Part shown: positions 33,795-45,890 of the stretch, one piece after another
Layout: each line of letters opens with the position of its first letter
Position numbering within the stretch: position 1 is the stretch's first letter
Assembly: GCF_010183535.1 (NCBI RefSeq)
Contig: NC_071332.1
Span: 186,001 to 250,000, forward strand
From: Caenorhabditis remanei
Taxonomy: Eukaryota; Nematoda; Chromadorea; Rhabditida; Rhabditidae
Direction of reading: 5' to 3'
Length of the DNA: 64,000 nucleotides
Translations under genes and position numbers: made by a program
The notes under the pieces: generated by a model
Seen by the model: only the letters and a program-made list of their open reading frames with translations
What the model was told of the DNA's origin: nothing
The model's database searches: none

Positions 33795-35521
33795 TCAACA
33801 CTTGGCTTCATCTACTGGCACCTCGGTGTAGGTTTCCTTCTTATAACCAGTCCACTCGGCAGGTTTGTCAGTGAAATAATACAATGATCCTAAGTTGGCC
33901 TGAAATTTCATCATTGACAATAGTTGGGAGACTGGACAGACTCACAACAAACATGGCTAGTCCTAATGAGAGAAAAACTGGAATCCACTCCTCTCGACTT
34001 GTTTCTGTCTTCACAAAGAAAGCAACTAGACCAGGCGCACTGAATAAAGCCAAACATTTTGTGAATTGGATTGCAGCAATCACTATGTGAGCGAACTGTC
34101 TGAAATTTAAATAAATTGAAATGAATATTGGTAAACTCCTCACCTTGCATGAAGAGCCGCGCATTTATAAAAACCTCCAACATTAAGAGCTACAAACATC
34201 ATAACCGTAGTGATGCAGGCAAAGCTTAGCAAGTTTTCTTCGGCTGGGATGAATCTGAAACTTTTTATTTCAGTGGGTTTTCTGGAAATGGATTTTTTAC
34301 CCAATACCCGTCAATGCTAACCCAGAAATTCCGACGGACAATGTGTTGAAAACTCGAATTTTGAGTTTTTCGGATATACACCTGCAAGAAACAAAAACTA
34401 TTATAACCGGTCTCGGTCATTGACTCACGTAATACGATCACTGAACGCAGCAGCCACAAGTCTCAATGGGATATTCATTCCAAGGATAACAGCTACGTAG
34501 AAACCAGTTGTTTGAATGGGGAATTTCAGAACTTCATGGAGATATATAGGCATGTACGTAGCGAAGAAGATGACGGCTGTCATTTCGAAGAATGCATTGA
34601 CCCAGACAATTAAGATGACAGGACTTGTGAAAATTTTCTTGAAGTATTGATTAATAAACTTATACGACCGTCTATTATACTTTTCTTACCAAATAAGGGA
34701 TCTCTGCTTTACTTTCCAAATGAGCTGCCGATTTATTCTTATTTATTCTTGACAGCTCTCTCTTGGATATTCTTGTTGATTCCTGTGGGTCATCCACATA
34801 TATCCCAGCCCAGAAAGCGAACAAAATGATTCCGACAAATCCATGAATGTAATATGAATATTGCCATCCAAAGGAGCTCTGACAGATCAGACCAGTCGCG
34901 GAGTTAGTGATCATCGAGGAGACTCCAGTAAAGCAAGTGAGAAGGGCTATGAAGAAGGCAACTTCTCGGAGTGGAGCCCATCGTACGGTGATGATTCCTA
35001 TAGCTGCGAAGTCAGTGGAGTAAGCGAGACCCTGAAAATGTAAAAGTGCGCTGTGTTGATAAAACTGTCGGTGGAGCACATTTGACAAAACTAGAAACTT
35101 ACTTGCAAAAATCTTAGAAACAGCAATAGAAAGTAACTGTTCTTCGCTGCAAAGGGGATCATAACCGTTGACCCCGCTGAGACTAATCCGGCAATCAGAA
35201 AAGGCCACTTTGCTCCATAGTTGACGACAAGCCAATTAGTTGGAATTGTGCCGATCACTGTTCCAGTACCAACTGCCCACATTATATACTTTTTTTGCTC
35301 TGGATCGTAGTCGTAAATGCTTTTCAGTGTCTGAGAATAACGGTGGCTATGGATCCCAGAGCATTTTCACTTACATCATTGACCAGTACTGTTTCAGAAG
35401 TGTCTTCACTCATGCAGATAAATGTGAAGTTGATGATAATATAGTTTGAGCATACTGAGACAAGACAGAAAAAAGCAACGAAGAGGATGAGGTAGCGATA
35501 GGAATTACCGAAGTATGGCAT
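33795..35521 (-). CDS. Major facilitator transporter, SLC17 (anion:cation symporter) type
   Basis: Eight exons: 35375-35521, 35103-35330, 34690-35031, 34429-34637, 34301-34381, 34144-34254, 33946-34099 and 33795-33899. They encode about 458 residues with roughly 12 hydrophobic segments. The family pattern is visible: a short N terminus leading to helix 1 (RYLILFVAFFCLVSVCSNY), then TVIGTIPTNWLVVNYGAKWP, then a helix with RWAPLREVAF. The SSFGWQYSYYIHGF segment is typical of SLC17. The C terminus is short and cytosolic (YTEVPVDEAKC). Nematode members transport phosphate or organic anions; the substrate here is unknown. It converges on the UGT gene with a gap of 190 bases. Confidence 0.85.
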
Positions 35522-36996
35522 TTTCAGGCTGAAAAAAATACGGAGTTCGGAGAAAAGGGAAAACTAGAATGTACAGTGAAGTAAAGTTATAATAACCGCG
35601 CTATAGTCAAATTAAACAAAAAGATGGAAAATACATGGTCACACCAAAAATAAATGAAATCTTATATCAGATATGTGATCATTGAAGTTTCTCGAAAGTC
35701 ACCAGAACAGTGCGGATAAGAAAATGTGACAAGTGGACGGCATGGTTCTTTGATTTTTTTATAGTAATAGTTAAAATATAATTATAATGATTCTTGATTA
35801 TTCTTCAAAAACCATATGATTTAAGTATCAAGGAACAATGTTCTCAGAGGCATTTATAGAATTGACCAATATTGTTGATCTTCTTGCAAACTACAGTGGG
35901 GGAGGTTTGTACTTTAAAAATTTATCGCCGTGTCAAGGAGTATCTGATAGTTATAAAGCAGTGTCGTCTGATATCTCTAAACCCATATCTTCATTTTTGT
36001 AGGTGACAATAACTTTGTAGGAGAATTATAGCTTATAAGGTCTTCTGTAAGGAAAACTTTTACCTAAAGAAGCGCGACTCAACAAGTGTAAAATCATATC
36101 GCAAAACTATGAGAGCTTTCAATAAAACAGTGAAATGTCCAAATTAATAACCTTAAAAGTTCAAAATCACAGTACAAATCATAGTATAAAACATGTTTAC
36201 TGTTCATAAACTGCAACAAAAAAATTAAATTCTTGATCGCGGTACAGTAGATTTATATGTGGGTGTTGTTCTTTGAAGTGTTGTTTGCGTTACCCTTTTT
36301 TTGGACTAAAAACGGATTTACGCCATGATTATAGTTGACACGAGGGCGTGATAGGTTTCTTTTTGAAATCTATTATCTATACCTATTTATCTATTATTTC
36401 TACTGTAACAGGGTGAACGAAACACAAATATTGACCTTTAGATGAACTTTCCTAGAGAGAAAGAGGGTTTGCAAACCAAAAGACCATGATCAAGTTGTAA
36501 AACGAACCAAAAATCTTGTTCTTTTCAAATTATTCTTTGATTAAGACTGATGTAATGATTGTCATCATTATCTTCTTAACAAGGAAAGATAAATCATTGA
36601 ACGGTTTATAAAAAAGGAAAGGGAGATGATAAAAGAGGAAAGAGGATGTTCGTTTATTTAGGGAATGCATATTTACAAATGTTGATCCAGTTTACATTGA
36701 AAAATTTTTGAGTATTTCTGTTTTGATTCGTTTGAAGTAAAGTTTCTGATATCTTCAACTGAAACTGAAAAGATCAGATTGTGTTTGATTTTGTTGCGAC
36801 AATTTCTTGTCACTCTGACGTGGGTTGTGCATTGGATTTGTACGCGTGTTTTGTTTCACTGCTTTTTTTTGTTACAAACAGAGATTTCAAAAGTTTTTTT
36901 TCATTATTGCTGCAAAATTGAACATTTTAAATAAAATGCTTTTTATAAAAACAACCATATAAAAAAAGTCTTAAATACCCTCAATATTGAAAGTTA
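35522..36996. other. 1.5 kb spacer
   Basis: AT-rich; nothing supportable. It is bounded by the 5' end of the SLC17 gene on the left and the 3' end of the 158-residue secreted-protein gene on the right. Confidence 0.4.
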
Positions 36997-37809
36997 TTAT
37001 GTTAGTCTTCTGGCAACACGGAAAAGTTCTTGATCAGAAAGGAAGTCGTCGCGTGGGGATTTGAACTCGCAACGGATTGTGAAACCAATTGTCGAGGTAC
37101 GACAGCTGAAAAAGTTCAAGAAATACAGATGCCGTACCACATGGAAACTTACTCTCCAGATCTCCAAAGATAGAAGTTATCTTCTCTTCTCTCCAATCGA
37201 TAAGTGGTATGACTGAAGCATGTCTTATGTTGTTGTGGCCATCTCGTGATTCTGTAAGCGGTGTCAGCTCCTGGGCAGAGAATGTCACAGTAGGTTTTTA
37301 GTTCTCCGTTGACGGTTTCCTAGAAAAAAGGGAATAAAATTGAAACCAATGAGGTGAAAAGCGGCATACATCGGTACAGGTGTTGAATGGAACGACACGT
37401 GGATTCTCGTCATTCTCATGCTCCTTTAGTTGGAGCTCACAAGCAGAAGCCTGTCCTTGTTCGTTGGTTTCGTTCTCTTTACAACGGATTTCACGCCATT
37501 CTGAAAAAAAAGTGGATATTAGTTTTGTTTTGAGATTAATTTTGTGGACTTGTTATCATAAGGTTTGTTGATAATCTTAAAATATGAGGCGAGGAGAATC
37601 AGACACTCCTACCAGACTTTACTATCTATTTTTGAATTTTCTCTGACACAAGTTCAAGGTTTATCAGTTTGAAAGGGGTTTTTAAAAACCTATTCAAAGC
37701 TGTTCACTTCCGTTTTTTTAACCGAAATCTATAACTCACGCCAATGAACAGATTCCGTAGCAACTGCAGTCACAAGAATCGACGCCAACAGCAACCGTCC
37801 TACAACCAT
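36997..37809 (-). CDS. Secreted protein with eight cysteines, family unknown
   Basis: Four exons (37740-37809, 37370-37500, 37153-37319, 36997-37105) encode 158 residues. There is an N-terminal signal peptide (MVVGRLLLASILVTAVATES). The mature part has eight cysteines, for example in REIRCKENE, ASACELQ, YCDILCPG, HKTCFSH and TIRCEFKSP, which suggests four disulphides. An aromatic/basic stretch (RITRWPQQHK, then NFYLWRSG) and a basic C terminus (RVARRLT) follow. No transmembrane segment is present after the signal. I do not recognise the family; it looks like a small extracellular nematode protein. All splice sites are canonical and the phase is preserved throughout, which supports a real gene. 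Confidence 0.78.
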
Positions 37810-39144
37810 AATTGTGAAAAGAAAGACACACCAAGTTATGAGATCCGAATTTATATCTCATTTGCATATTATCTTATTCTCGGATCTATATGGGACACGC
37901 TTTCGAAGTTGTTATAACAACAAGTGAAAGCGTCAAAGGCCGATTTATCCGAATTCGGGCGATTGAATGTTTTGAGAAAAGAAGAAGAAGGGAGAAGAGA
38001 TGTTTGGAGAGCCGGTTATGGTCAGAAGACCGGAAATACGTGTGCATACTGATGGCCGATTGTTTATGTTTGATCGATGTCTGCCGGGTGAGTCAAAAAA
38101 GCAAACACTCACTCAACTGATTATCCGCATCTATGTATGTACTTACAATTTTTTCACACAGCTTCGAAAAATGTTTGATCGAATGTTTGTTGAGGGTTCG
38201 AGGAAAGTTTGACACGTTGTGTCTCAGTGGGAAGGTGGCATGATGCATAGATTACATACAGTTTGGTTGAATTTTTCAAGTGTGTTTTACAGGAATTGTA
38301 AAACAAAAAGAGAGAAATCTGTCTGGGATTAGACTTTTTTGATTAGAAATTCACCGGCCCGTTGAGACACCGATAAACCATCAACAAGATGGGAAAAAAG
38401 ATTTACATAGATAATTTCAGAATGTAGAATTACAACTTGTTCAGTCAAGCGCATTTTATCAGTTGGTGTTATTATCTGGTATAACAAAGATTGTATGAAG
38501 TTTCTCAACGGTACTGTAAGAGTAACAGACACCCAACAGGTTGCTGTGCTTTTCAAACTTTCAGAAACGTTTCTATCTCAGCGGAAACCTGTTGTGTTCT
38601 GTATTCCAAAATACAAGACTGAAAAATCACAGTGAAAAATTTAAAACACCAACCTGGTAAAAATCAACCATTTTTTTCAAAAATTGGCAGCGCAGGAGAC
38701 ATCATACCTACCGTAATCGGGTTCACTACAACAAATCTGTCAACAGAATGACCTGGTATTCAGTGTTCTAATCATAAGGCGCCGGTTACATCGTTCTTGA
38801 AATTGCGATCTTACAAAAACAATGAAAACTATTCCGACATGATCCAATTTTCCAAAAATCACTCCTTCCAATCACTTGCAATACAAACACTTCCGTTTCC
38901 CTCCTTCCGCAAAATAACGCAACATTCGTCTCCGAATAGTTCCCACGCTGATCTGGTCAGAAGTACCCCTTCAGAAGTATGGTTCTTTTCCTCTCTCCAA
39001 GTCCTCATGCACACACCCATGCCACGGACAGACAATTACGTCATTTCTCGCCGTCTTCGGAGCACTCCTTGGATCATATAAAAGGAAGGCGATGAGCCAT
39101 TGTCAACACATTTCTCACTTCTTTCACTTTTCTAATACTTTAGA
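37810..39144. other. 1.3 kb divergent spacer
   Basis: It lies between two divergent secreted-protein genes and presumably holds both promoters. An ATG at 38000 opens a short coding-looking frame (MFGEPVMVRRPEIRVHTDGR) that meets a consensus donor GTGAGT near 38089. I could not find a partner exon that extends it, so it is not called as a gene. Confidence 0.35.
39077..39083 (+). promoter_or_regulatory. TATA box of the Asn-rich secreted-protein gene
   Basis: TATAAAA lies 62 bases before the ATG. The sequence between is CT-rich without an obvious trans-splice acceptor close to the ATG, which suits a highly expressed, conventionally initiated gene. Confidence 0.5.
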
Positions 39145-40187
39145 ATGATGGCAAAAGTATTCTACACACTGGCAGTCTTATTAATTTCTGTGTCACTTGG
39201 ATCCGCTAAAGATCTGAAAAGGTCAAAGAGACAACTCCAAGTGTATTATATGTGCAATGGTGGTGTTTCACAGTATCGTAAGTTTTCTGTATCGGGTGAT
39301 TTGACATTTTTTGTTAAAATTTTCCAGCCTGCAACTCTAACAACAACTGCAACAATTATAACAACTGCAACTTCAACAACTACGGAAACCAAGTGATCCT
39401 CCCCAACTCTTTCTACAATCCAGGAATGAATTGCAACTCGAATTGCAACAATTTCAATTGCAACCAGTACTCTGGATCATGGCTCAACGGGTAACCCACA
39501 GAGCTTTTTGGGTTCAAATAATATATTTTCTGTTCCAGACAATACGTTGCGTATAGCATGGGCTCGAATGTGTACTCACCATGTGCAAGCTCATGTTGTT
39601 CAAATAACAACAACAACTATAATCCATACATGAGCATTAATAACAACAATGGAAACTACAACCCATACAACTCATTGCCTATCAATGGAAATCTTCCAGT
39701 AAGAGTTTTGACAGATGGAATTTTGAACTTTTTTGGTTTTCAGACAAACACCAACACTGGAATTAACACCAATGTGAACCAATACTTGCCATACGGATCC
39801 CAACAGTTCACAGGAACTTATCAGAATGGACGTTAGTGAACCAGACTCGTCCCATCCCAGCTAAACAAATTATCTCTTCCAGAATTCTTCTGCGGAGCCA
39901 CCGAACCATCTGGAGGAGTGTGCCGTAACAACGGTGTCTGCCCATCAGGTCACAGCTGTGTCGCTGGAAATGTCTGCTGCAGATGCCCCGTTGGTTCCTC
40001 CGCTGGGAACTGCAATGTGAAAAGTGACTGTGCTGCTGGATACGAATGCATGTCCACTGGATATTGCTGTCCATCTCAACTCAAACCTGGAACTGAACTC
40101 CAAACATGTCTGAATGGATTGTGCCCACAACCTGGTTACACTTGTGGAGTTGGAGATTTGTGTTATCCGGATAGTTATTTCTTGTAA
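39145..40187 (+). CDS. Asn-rich, Cys-rich secreted protein (pqn/lustrin-like)
   Basis: Five exons (39145-39277, 39328-39490, 39539-39698, 39744-39831, 39883-40187) encode 282 residues. There is a signal peptide ([17 protein letters not shown]) followed by a KRSKRQ dibasic site. Next comes a low-complexity Asn/Tyr/Cys region of about 150 residues (runs such as [14 protein letters not shown]). The C-terminal half has spaced cysteines in repeated C-x-x-G-x-x-C-x-x-x-x-C-C modules ([30 protein letters not shown]), resembling EB/lustrin-type cysteine modules. Composition recalls the prion-like Q/N-rich pqn and abu proteins of C. elegans, several of which build pharyngeal cuticle. A cuticle or lumen-lining role is inference. 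Confidence 0.82.
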
Positions 40188-40681
40188 AAATTCACATTTG
40201 CTTTGTTTTATTCGTTTATGTATGAACTTTTTTGTTTTCTCAAACTTCTCAAAATCTCTCAAGTTTTAATTTAAGTATTTATTGAATTGTAAAGAATCTA
40301 ATTGAAGAGAATAAAATTTCAATTTTCAAAAAATTGTTCCTAAAAACATTCTGGAAAATCCTTTAAAAGTTCTAACATTTTTGCTCTACCTTTAAAATCC
40401 TAAATTTTTTTGAAGAAAAGTAAGCTATCAATTTTCAATTCAAGGAAAAATCTCCGCCCAACCCAGACAATATACTTCTAAAATGTGTTCTGTTTGTTCA
40501 TTTTGTGACCTCTCTTTGTCGTGTCCTCTAACCCTTCTTCCTCATCAATCTCCCCTTGCATCATGAGGAATGAGGCTGATGTAATTTATCACCACCACCC
40601 GCCCCAACAACAGCTGGTTCAGTTTTATTTCATTGCATGTCTGCTTGTTTCTTTTCGATCTTTCAATCACTTCAACACAAT
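40188..40681. other. Spacer with the 3' UTR of the Asn-rich gene
   Basis: An AATAAA at 40310-40315 (123 bases after the stop) is the likely polyadenylation signal. Nothing else is recognised before the next ATG at 40682. Confidence 0.45.
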
Positions 40682-42066
40682 ATGCTACTGAAAACTTTCA
40701 TATTTTGCCAACTTTTCGTTGTGACCATTTCTACGAGTTATAATGCGTTTTTTGCGTTGATGGTTACAAATCCAACGGTAAGAAATCTAACTTTTTTGAA
40801 ATTCTGGATTTACACCAATTCGAATTTTCCACAAAAAGAATTTCAGGTAGTACAACAAGTCAACCAAATCGAAACAAATCTCACACAAACCAATGCTCAA
40901 TTCATCAAATTTGTACATAATACATCTCATCTTCATGTCCGACTCAACACTATCGAATTAAATGATACTCGACTGGAAATGTGAGTAGAAAATGAAAAGG
41001 AAATTCCGAAACTGAAAGAAATGGTTTAGAATTCAAAAATTCCTAAAAGATCTCCCCAAAGCAATGTGCAATGTTTCTTATTCAATTCCAGCTTTGTTTG
41101 AGGGTGAGGTTTTTATCCTGAAATTTTATTTTTGCACTATTCAAGTTATTCAGGAACAGCAGTGAAGGCTAACACAACACTGCATGGAAAACTGAACGCG
41201 ATGTCAAGCACGGTGATTTCATCAGTTCATCGTGAGTTTTCTGTTTTTTAATTGAAAAGGGTTTTTTGTCGAGAAGACTCCAATGATTGATCAAAAAATA
41301 TATAGAGAGGACCCATGATGAAATCACGTGAAGAGGAAATGTAGAGACGTTGTTATGTTGTTCAGACATGGCATCTGAAAGTATATATCACAACTAAATA
41401 TATAAATCTTAATTAGAACTACAGTAACATGGCTCATAGTTTAATATAAGTTATCTTGCTCTTTATATTTGGCGGCAATGAGATTATCTACAAGTGTCTG
41501 AATACAGCTCATACAAACTTGTTGCTCACTTCTTGCCCAAACTTTGCCCAATTGTTTCCAAGACCAGTTTCAATTATTTTAAACTATCTTGTTCTTTTGA
41601 CCTTTGTCACAAGTCTTCCGATCATAGTTTCCAAAATTTCCAAAATCCGAAAGCTAAAGACCCTTCAAAACATTATCACCGTTTTTAAAGAAAAAATCTA
41701 CTCCCTTCTGAATGGCACTGAAATTCCATCTATCGACGAGCACGAAATCTTCCACCCCCGAATGGATATTGTGGAACTCGATGATCGAAAACACGAGGAT
41801 CTCCTCCAAATCATGTCCAATCGTACAGGAGATTTCAAATTGAACACCGGAGATTTTATAAAGGGTATGTGCATTTGTTTTGATCTACATGTAGCAATAA
41901 GTGAAGTTCAGAAATCGTTTTGTACAATGGCAATCCATCAGGCGACTTCCACGAGGAAATCGGGAGAGCTTCACTTGCTCCGTGCTCAAATTTCACCGTT
42001 TTAAAACCTGAACTTATTTCGAATCGCGTTCCAATTTTTACAAATTTAGATTATATGGATTTTTAG
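40682..42066 (+). CDS. Nematode-type secreted/membrane protein of unknown function
   Basis: Seven exons (40682-40777, 40847-40980, 41030-41103, 41154-41231, 41366-41380, 41451-41864, 41912-42066) keep the frame and encode about 321 residues. An N-terminal signal peptide (MLLKTFIFCQLFVVTIST) is followed by a Gln/Asn-rich amphipathic, possibly coiled-coil stretch with several N-x-S/T sites (NLTQTN, NTSHLH, NDTRLE). A hydrophobic segment (IILNYLVLLTFVTSLPIIV) with Lys-rich downstream flank follows, then a polar C-terminal half (PRMDIVELDDRKHEDLLQIM). The fifth exon is only 15 bases and is the least certain part. It was chosen because its phase links the flanking exons exactly. I do not recognise the family. 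Confidence 0.62.
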
Positions 42067-42230
42067 TAAAATTTCAAGTTTTCAAAGATTTATTTTTAAG
42101 TTAAAACTCAAGATATGTATAGAAATGGAAAACCAGTAAAAGATCGGAATATGAGATGGCAAAAACTCATGAGATTTTAGAAGGGTGCGTTCGATAGAGC
42201 ACAATTACATAGCACAACTAACAATTTTAA

Positions 42231-42236
42231 AATAAA
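42231..42236 (+). terminator. Likely polyadenylation signal of the upstream unknown gene
   Basis: AATAAA lies 165 bases after the stop at 42066, just before the convergent GPCR stop. Confidence 0.4.
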
Positions 42237-42249
42237 AGAAAAAAGATAA

Positions 42250-45200
42250 TCAATAAAGAGCTGTACTCGTTTCACATTGCATTAACTTTATCCGTCTATG
42301 CGGGCTATCTGACAACTCATCTGTCGATCGGAAGAATCGGAGAATTTTTTGAACAAGAGTAGGTGATTCTTGCTGGAAAAAACAGACATCATCATTAGAC
42401 ATCAAAAGGGTTTGCTCATTACCTGAATACTTGGAACAACAAGTTGAAAGTCGACAACACTACTGATCTGCGATTCTTTGCGAACGATGTCAAATGAAAC
42501 CCGTGGAGAGTGAGAGTAGCCACCGTTGATGTCTGGAAACTTTTCTCGTGTTTTTTCTCTAATAGAAACAACAAACAAACAAGTGGAAAGAGTCTGAGAG
42601 AAGTCACGAGTGAAAGAGTTAGGTTTGTGTGCAGAAAGACGGTTTCATGTCATGTCAGTTTTAGAAAAGTTGGGAGGTCAAAACAACGTTAGAAGGAATA
42701 GGTGAAGTGGTTTAGAGAATCAGGAGAGAAAGAGAAGACAAGCAAGAATTTTCACCTTGTTTACTTAGGTCAACTTATGTTGAGTCTTCTGAAATTTGTT
42801 GTTTAGAGTTTTGATTACAAATTTGTTTTGAGTTTTCAGTTAGTTGAAATTTTCAGTCTGCTGGAAGTTTAGAAAGCAGGCTTGCATTGAAGGAACTGTC
42901 TGTTAGGGAATGCCCTAGAGGAGTTTTCCGACTGGCAAGGATTCAGAATATTTTTTTTCAATAAATTCAGGTTTCAACGATGTAAGTCGCTTCTGAACTC
43001 CAAAACTCCGTCATCCGTTTGAAGACAAGCTCTGTAGACTTCTCAATCAAGCACACTTGCCAAACTTCCGACTAAACCGCTATTAAAAACGTTCGATACT
43101 TACCTGCCGTTAACAAATTCCCGGAATACATCCTTGGCGGATCCGGTCTGGAAACTGGTAGCAGCACAGACGACGCTGAAACTCTGTGAGACGTCAAAGC
43201 CAGCTGCTCGCTCTTCGTCATATCCGCCGTAGGCCTCATTCGAGAGACTTCTCCGTCCAAGAATGCTTCCATCGCGTATTTTCTGGAAAAATTCGAATTT
43301 AGAAGGTTTTCAGTCCCTGTTTTTATTCACTAACCGTATAATCTTCTGCGGCAAGCAAGTCAAGAAAATCTGGATAAATACTGCTCGGAACTTCCGGCTC
43401 ATTGCACAGTAAATGATGAAATTGACGGCGGAATTGAGTAACGAGAGGACATCCATCACGTCTCCAAGATGAATGTATATCTTGTCGTAGAATGTTTCTT
43501 TCGTAAAGATCGCGTTGAAAACATGAAGGACACCTTGTGGAAGCTCAGCGAAGAGGAAGATGGAAAGCACGGCTACAAGCATTGGAGTGGTATGGTCTCG
43601 TGGCATTCGCTTCTTGTTCATCACTTGAGCCAGCTGCTTCCTTCGTTTTCCAACATCTCGAATTATACTGACAAGTGCGACGATAGAAAATGTTAGGAGA
43701 AGACAAGGCACCACTTTGAATAACACCCCATTTGTCCAAAAGGCAATCTAAAATTTGAAGGGATATGAGGACTCCAACTGAGGCTAAGCTTACATTTAAA
43801 AGTCCACAATGATCGGATGGTGCGACAAGATAAACAAGCATTTCATCGTCCGCTGTCTCGTTTGCTTTGCATTGCAGCCAATTTGAGGCTGGTGTTTCGA
43901 TTATCTGGAAATGGAATTCGTGGGTGTTTTGGGAGGTAACTGGTCGTTGGAGGGTGGTCAGTCTTGTGATGAAAATAGTTCTTGGTGTCGACTGACGTCG
44001 TAACTCCGTACCAACAGTAAACTATAGTTTATATATATATTTTGTGAGCTCGAGCTCTATTAGAGTGCGATTCTAAATGTCACATTGCAGCGATTCCAAA
44101 AATAAAGTTTTCATGAAATTCTGCCAACCGACCCGTATAGAACGTTAGAAAAAAACAAACTTAACGTTACGCTAACCGATCGAAAAACGATATTGTAATG
44201 TCCTCCTCCCACCAATTCCCACCATGTTCTCCTGATACTCACCTCAAACGTCATCATATTTGGAATATTCAGAAGACAAACGACGATGAAAGTAGACACC
44301 GCAATCACGCACGTCTTTTTATTGGTTACAGACTCTCCGGCAACTGACGTGGCACGTCGGATGGAGAACACTCGGATTTGGGCGAGAAGTACCTAGAAAC
44401 AATGTTGCTATCCGATTTGAAATTTCGGTAACTTACTGTCAACCATATACTTGTTGCATGGAATATTACTGTCGCTTGCGAGTGATAGTACAAAAAATAG
44501 GCCCAATAAATATTGTAGTCTGATGGGTCGCATCTGAAAATCAAAAGTTTAGATTGGCGTGTTGTAGATCAATATATATATAAAGTCTAACTGGATGCGT
44601 GTATTCATACTCAATTCATTCTCATGTCCAATGGCAACTAGGTGACAATCACACCAAAAATCAAGGAAGTCGTGAAAGAGTGAAATGCAGAAATCAGGAA
44701 AAACACATTTCTACGAAAAAAAATGAGAAATTCCTCTAGAAGGAACAATATTGGATTAAAAATACCCATGACTGTTGAACTCGAAGCTGCCATCATGTTA
44801 ATTTACTTTCTCTCCTTCTCCTGGAGACTAGGAGAGAAAACACAGAAAATCAATATTAGGAGTCACGTATGAAATCAATCAAAAAAGGAGAGGAAACTCG
44901 TGCATGCAAAACTGACAAACCTGTACCCGGCAAAGAGAAGGAAATGAGTGACAAAGACAAGAACACTTGTCATCACAAGGATATCACAGAGAGCGATTGC
45001 ACAGAGCAGAGAGTTGACGGCGGATCGCATTGAGGAACGAGTTAGGACGATCACTGTGACTATGTTCATTGCAGTACCTGAAATTTTTTTTCTTAGGCTT
45101 TTTCTGATGAGCATGAGTTTTCCCATGAGCTAACATGAGCCATGATCCTAAAGTTTTAATTCCTGTGTCACATATTTGAAAGTTGTATATATTTTTAATT

Positions 45201-45890
45201 AACTGAGTATCGACTCTCAGGTAGTAGCTACTGTAACAACAATGTTACGGGAGCACTTTGTGTTAAAATTCACTTTTTCCAATACATCAATTTTCGTTTC
45301 CGCCGTTACCTTCTTTAACAATCCTTATCTAGAAACCTTGAAGAGTTATGAAAAAGTTGTCAACTACAAAAATGTAGGTTTATATTTTATCTATCCAATG
45401 ATCTAGAAACATTGACCTCAGTCAACCCATTTTCAGATATTTTCCTTGAGTGACTCCTTGCCGAGACTTCTCTGCCTGTTCCACGGCTCAAACTATTTGA
45501 CCTCCTCCTCACCAGATATATATCTCATGTCAAAACAACTTATTGTGACAATCCATTTCATTCTGTGCCAAACAACTCAGATATTTTTCTCCTTCTTTGT
45601 CTGTTCACTGATGCGCACTTTACAATCAGATCTCATTTCCTACTCTTTCTTTCTGACTTTGTTCTTTTCTCTCTTGACAACAATAACAAATATTCTATGT
45701 TTTTTTCAGAGAAAAGAGAAAAAACCGTCTAAAAAAATAAATGTCACTTCCGCCTAATAAACCAACCTGCAAGACAGAGAACCACCGAGACATAGGGATG
45801 AATATGAGCATAGGCTGTGTTGATATTTGTCACTGCCGTCTCAAGCCATTCGGCACCCGTGAAATTAACGGAACCCATGTCACAGCCCAT
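42250..45890 (-). CDS. dmsr-7: DMSR-type (FLP neuropeptide) G-protein-coupled receptor
   Basis: Nine exons: 45767-45890, 44921-45077, 44437-44533, 44243-44392, 43794-43904, 43335-43747, 43104-43282, 42423-42532 and 42250-42372. They encode about 487 residues. TM1 and its lead-in read YAHIHPYVSVVLCLAGTAMN, followed by VLTRSSMRSAVNSLLCAIAL into TM2. TM3 ends HATSIWLTV with Arg in AQIRVF at the DRY position. TM6 is HTTPMLVAVLSIFLFAELPQ and TM7 includes LLNSAVNFIIYCAMSRKFR. These are signatures of the myosuppressin/FMRFamide-like DMSR group. An about 130-residue Ser-rich cytosolic tail follows. Role: neuropeptide receptor on neurons or target tissue. The orthologue name comes from recalling dmsr-7 as C35A5.7, next to C35A5.8 (exportin-7) and C35A5.9 (hdac-11). 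Confidence 0.85.

Noticed and set aside
37050..37075. tRNA B-box-like GATTTGAACTCGC near 37056
   Set aside because: It lies in a coding exon of the eight-cysteine protein and has no A box or cloverleaf.
37999..38212. Short gene starting MFGEPVMVRR
   Set aside because: A donor follows, but the only candidate next exon adds a few codons and stops; mentioned only as a note in the spacer entry.
44534..44920. Hydrophobic open stretch (FLISAFHSFTTSLIFGV) inside the receptor gene on the minus strand, as a possible extra exon
   Set aside because: The flanking exons join directly in phase and give the expected TM2-TM3 sequence; adding this stretch brings in stop codons.
45446..45757. 103-codon hydrophobic frame on the plus strand
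   Set aside because: It arises from T-rich intron sequence of the receptor gene on the other strand; composition rather than a protein pattern.
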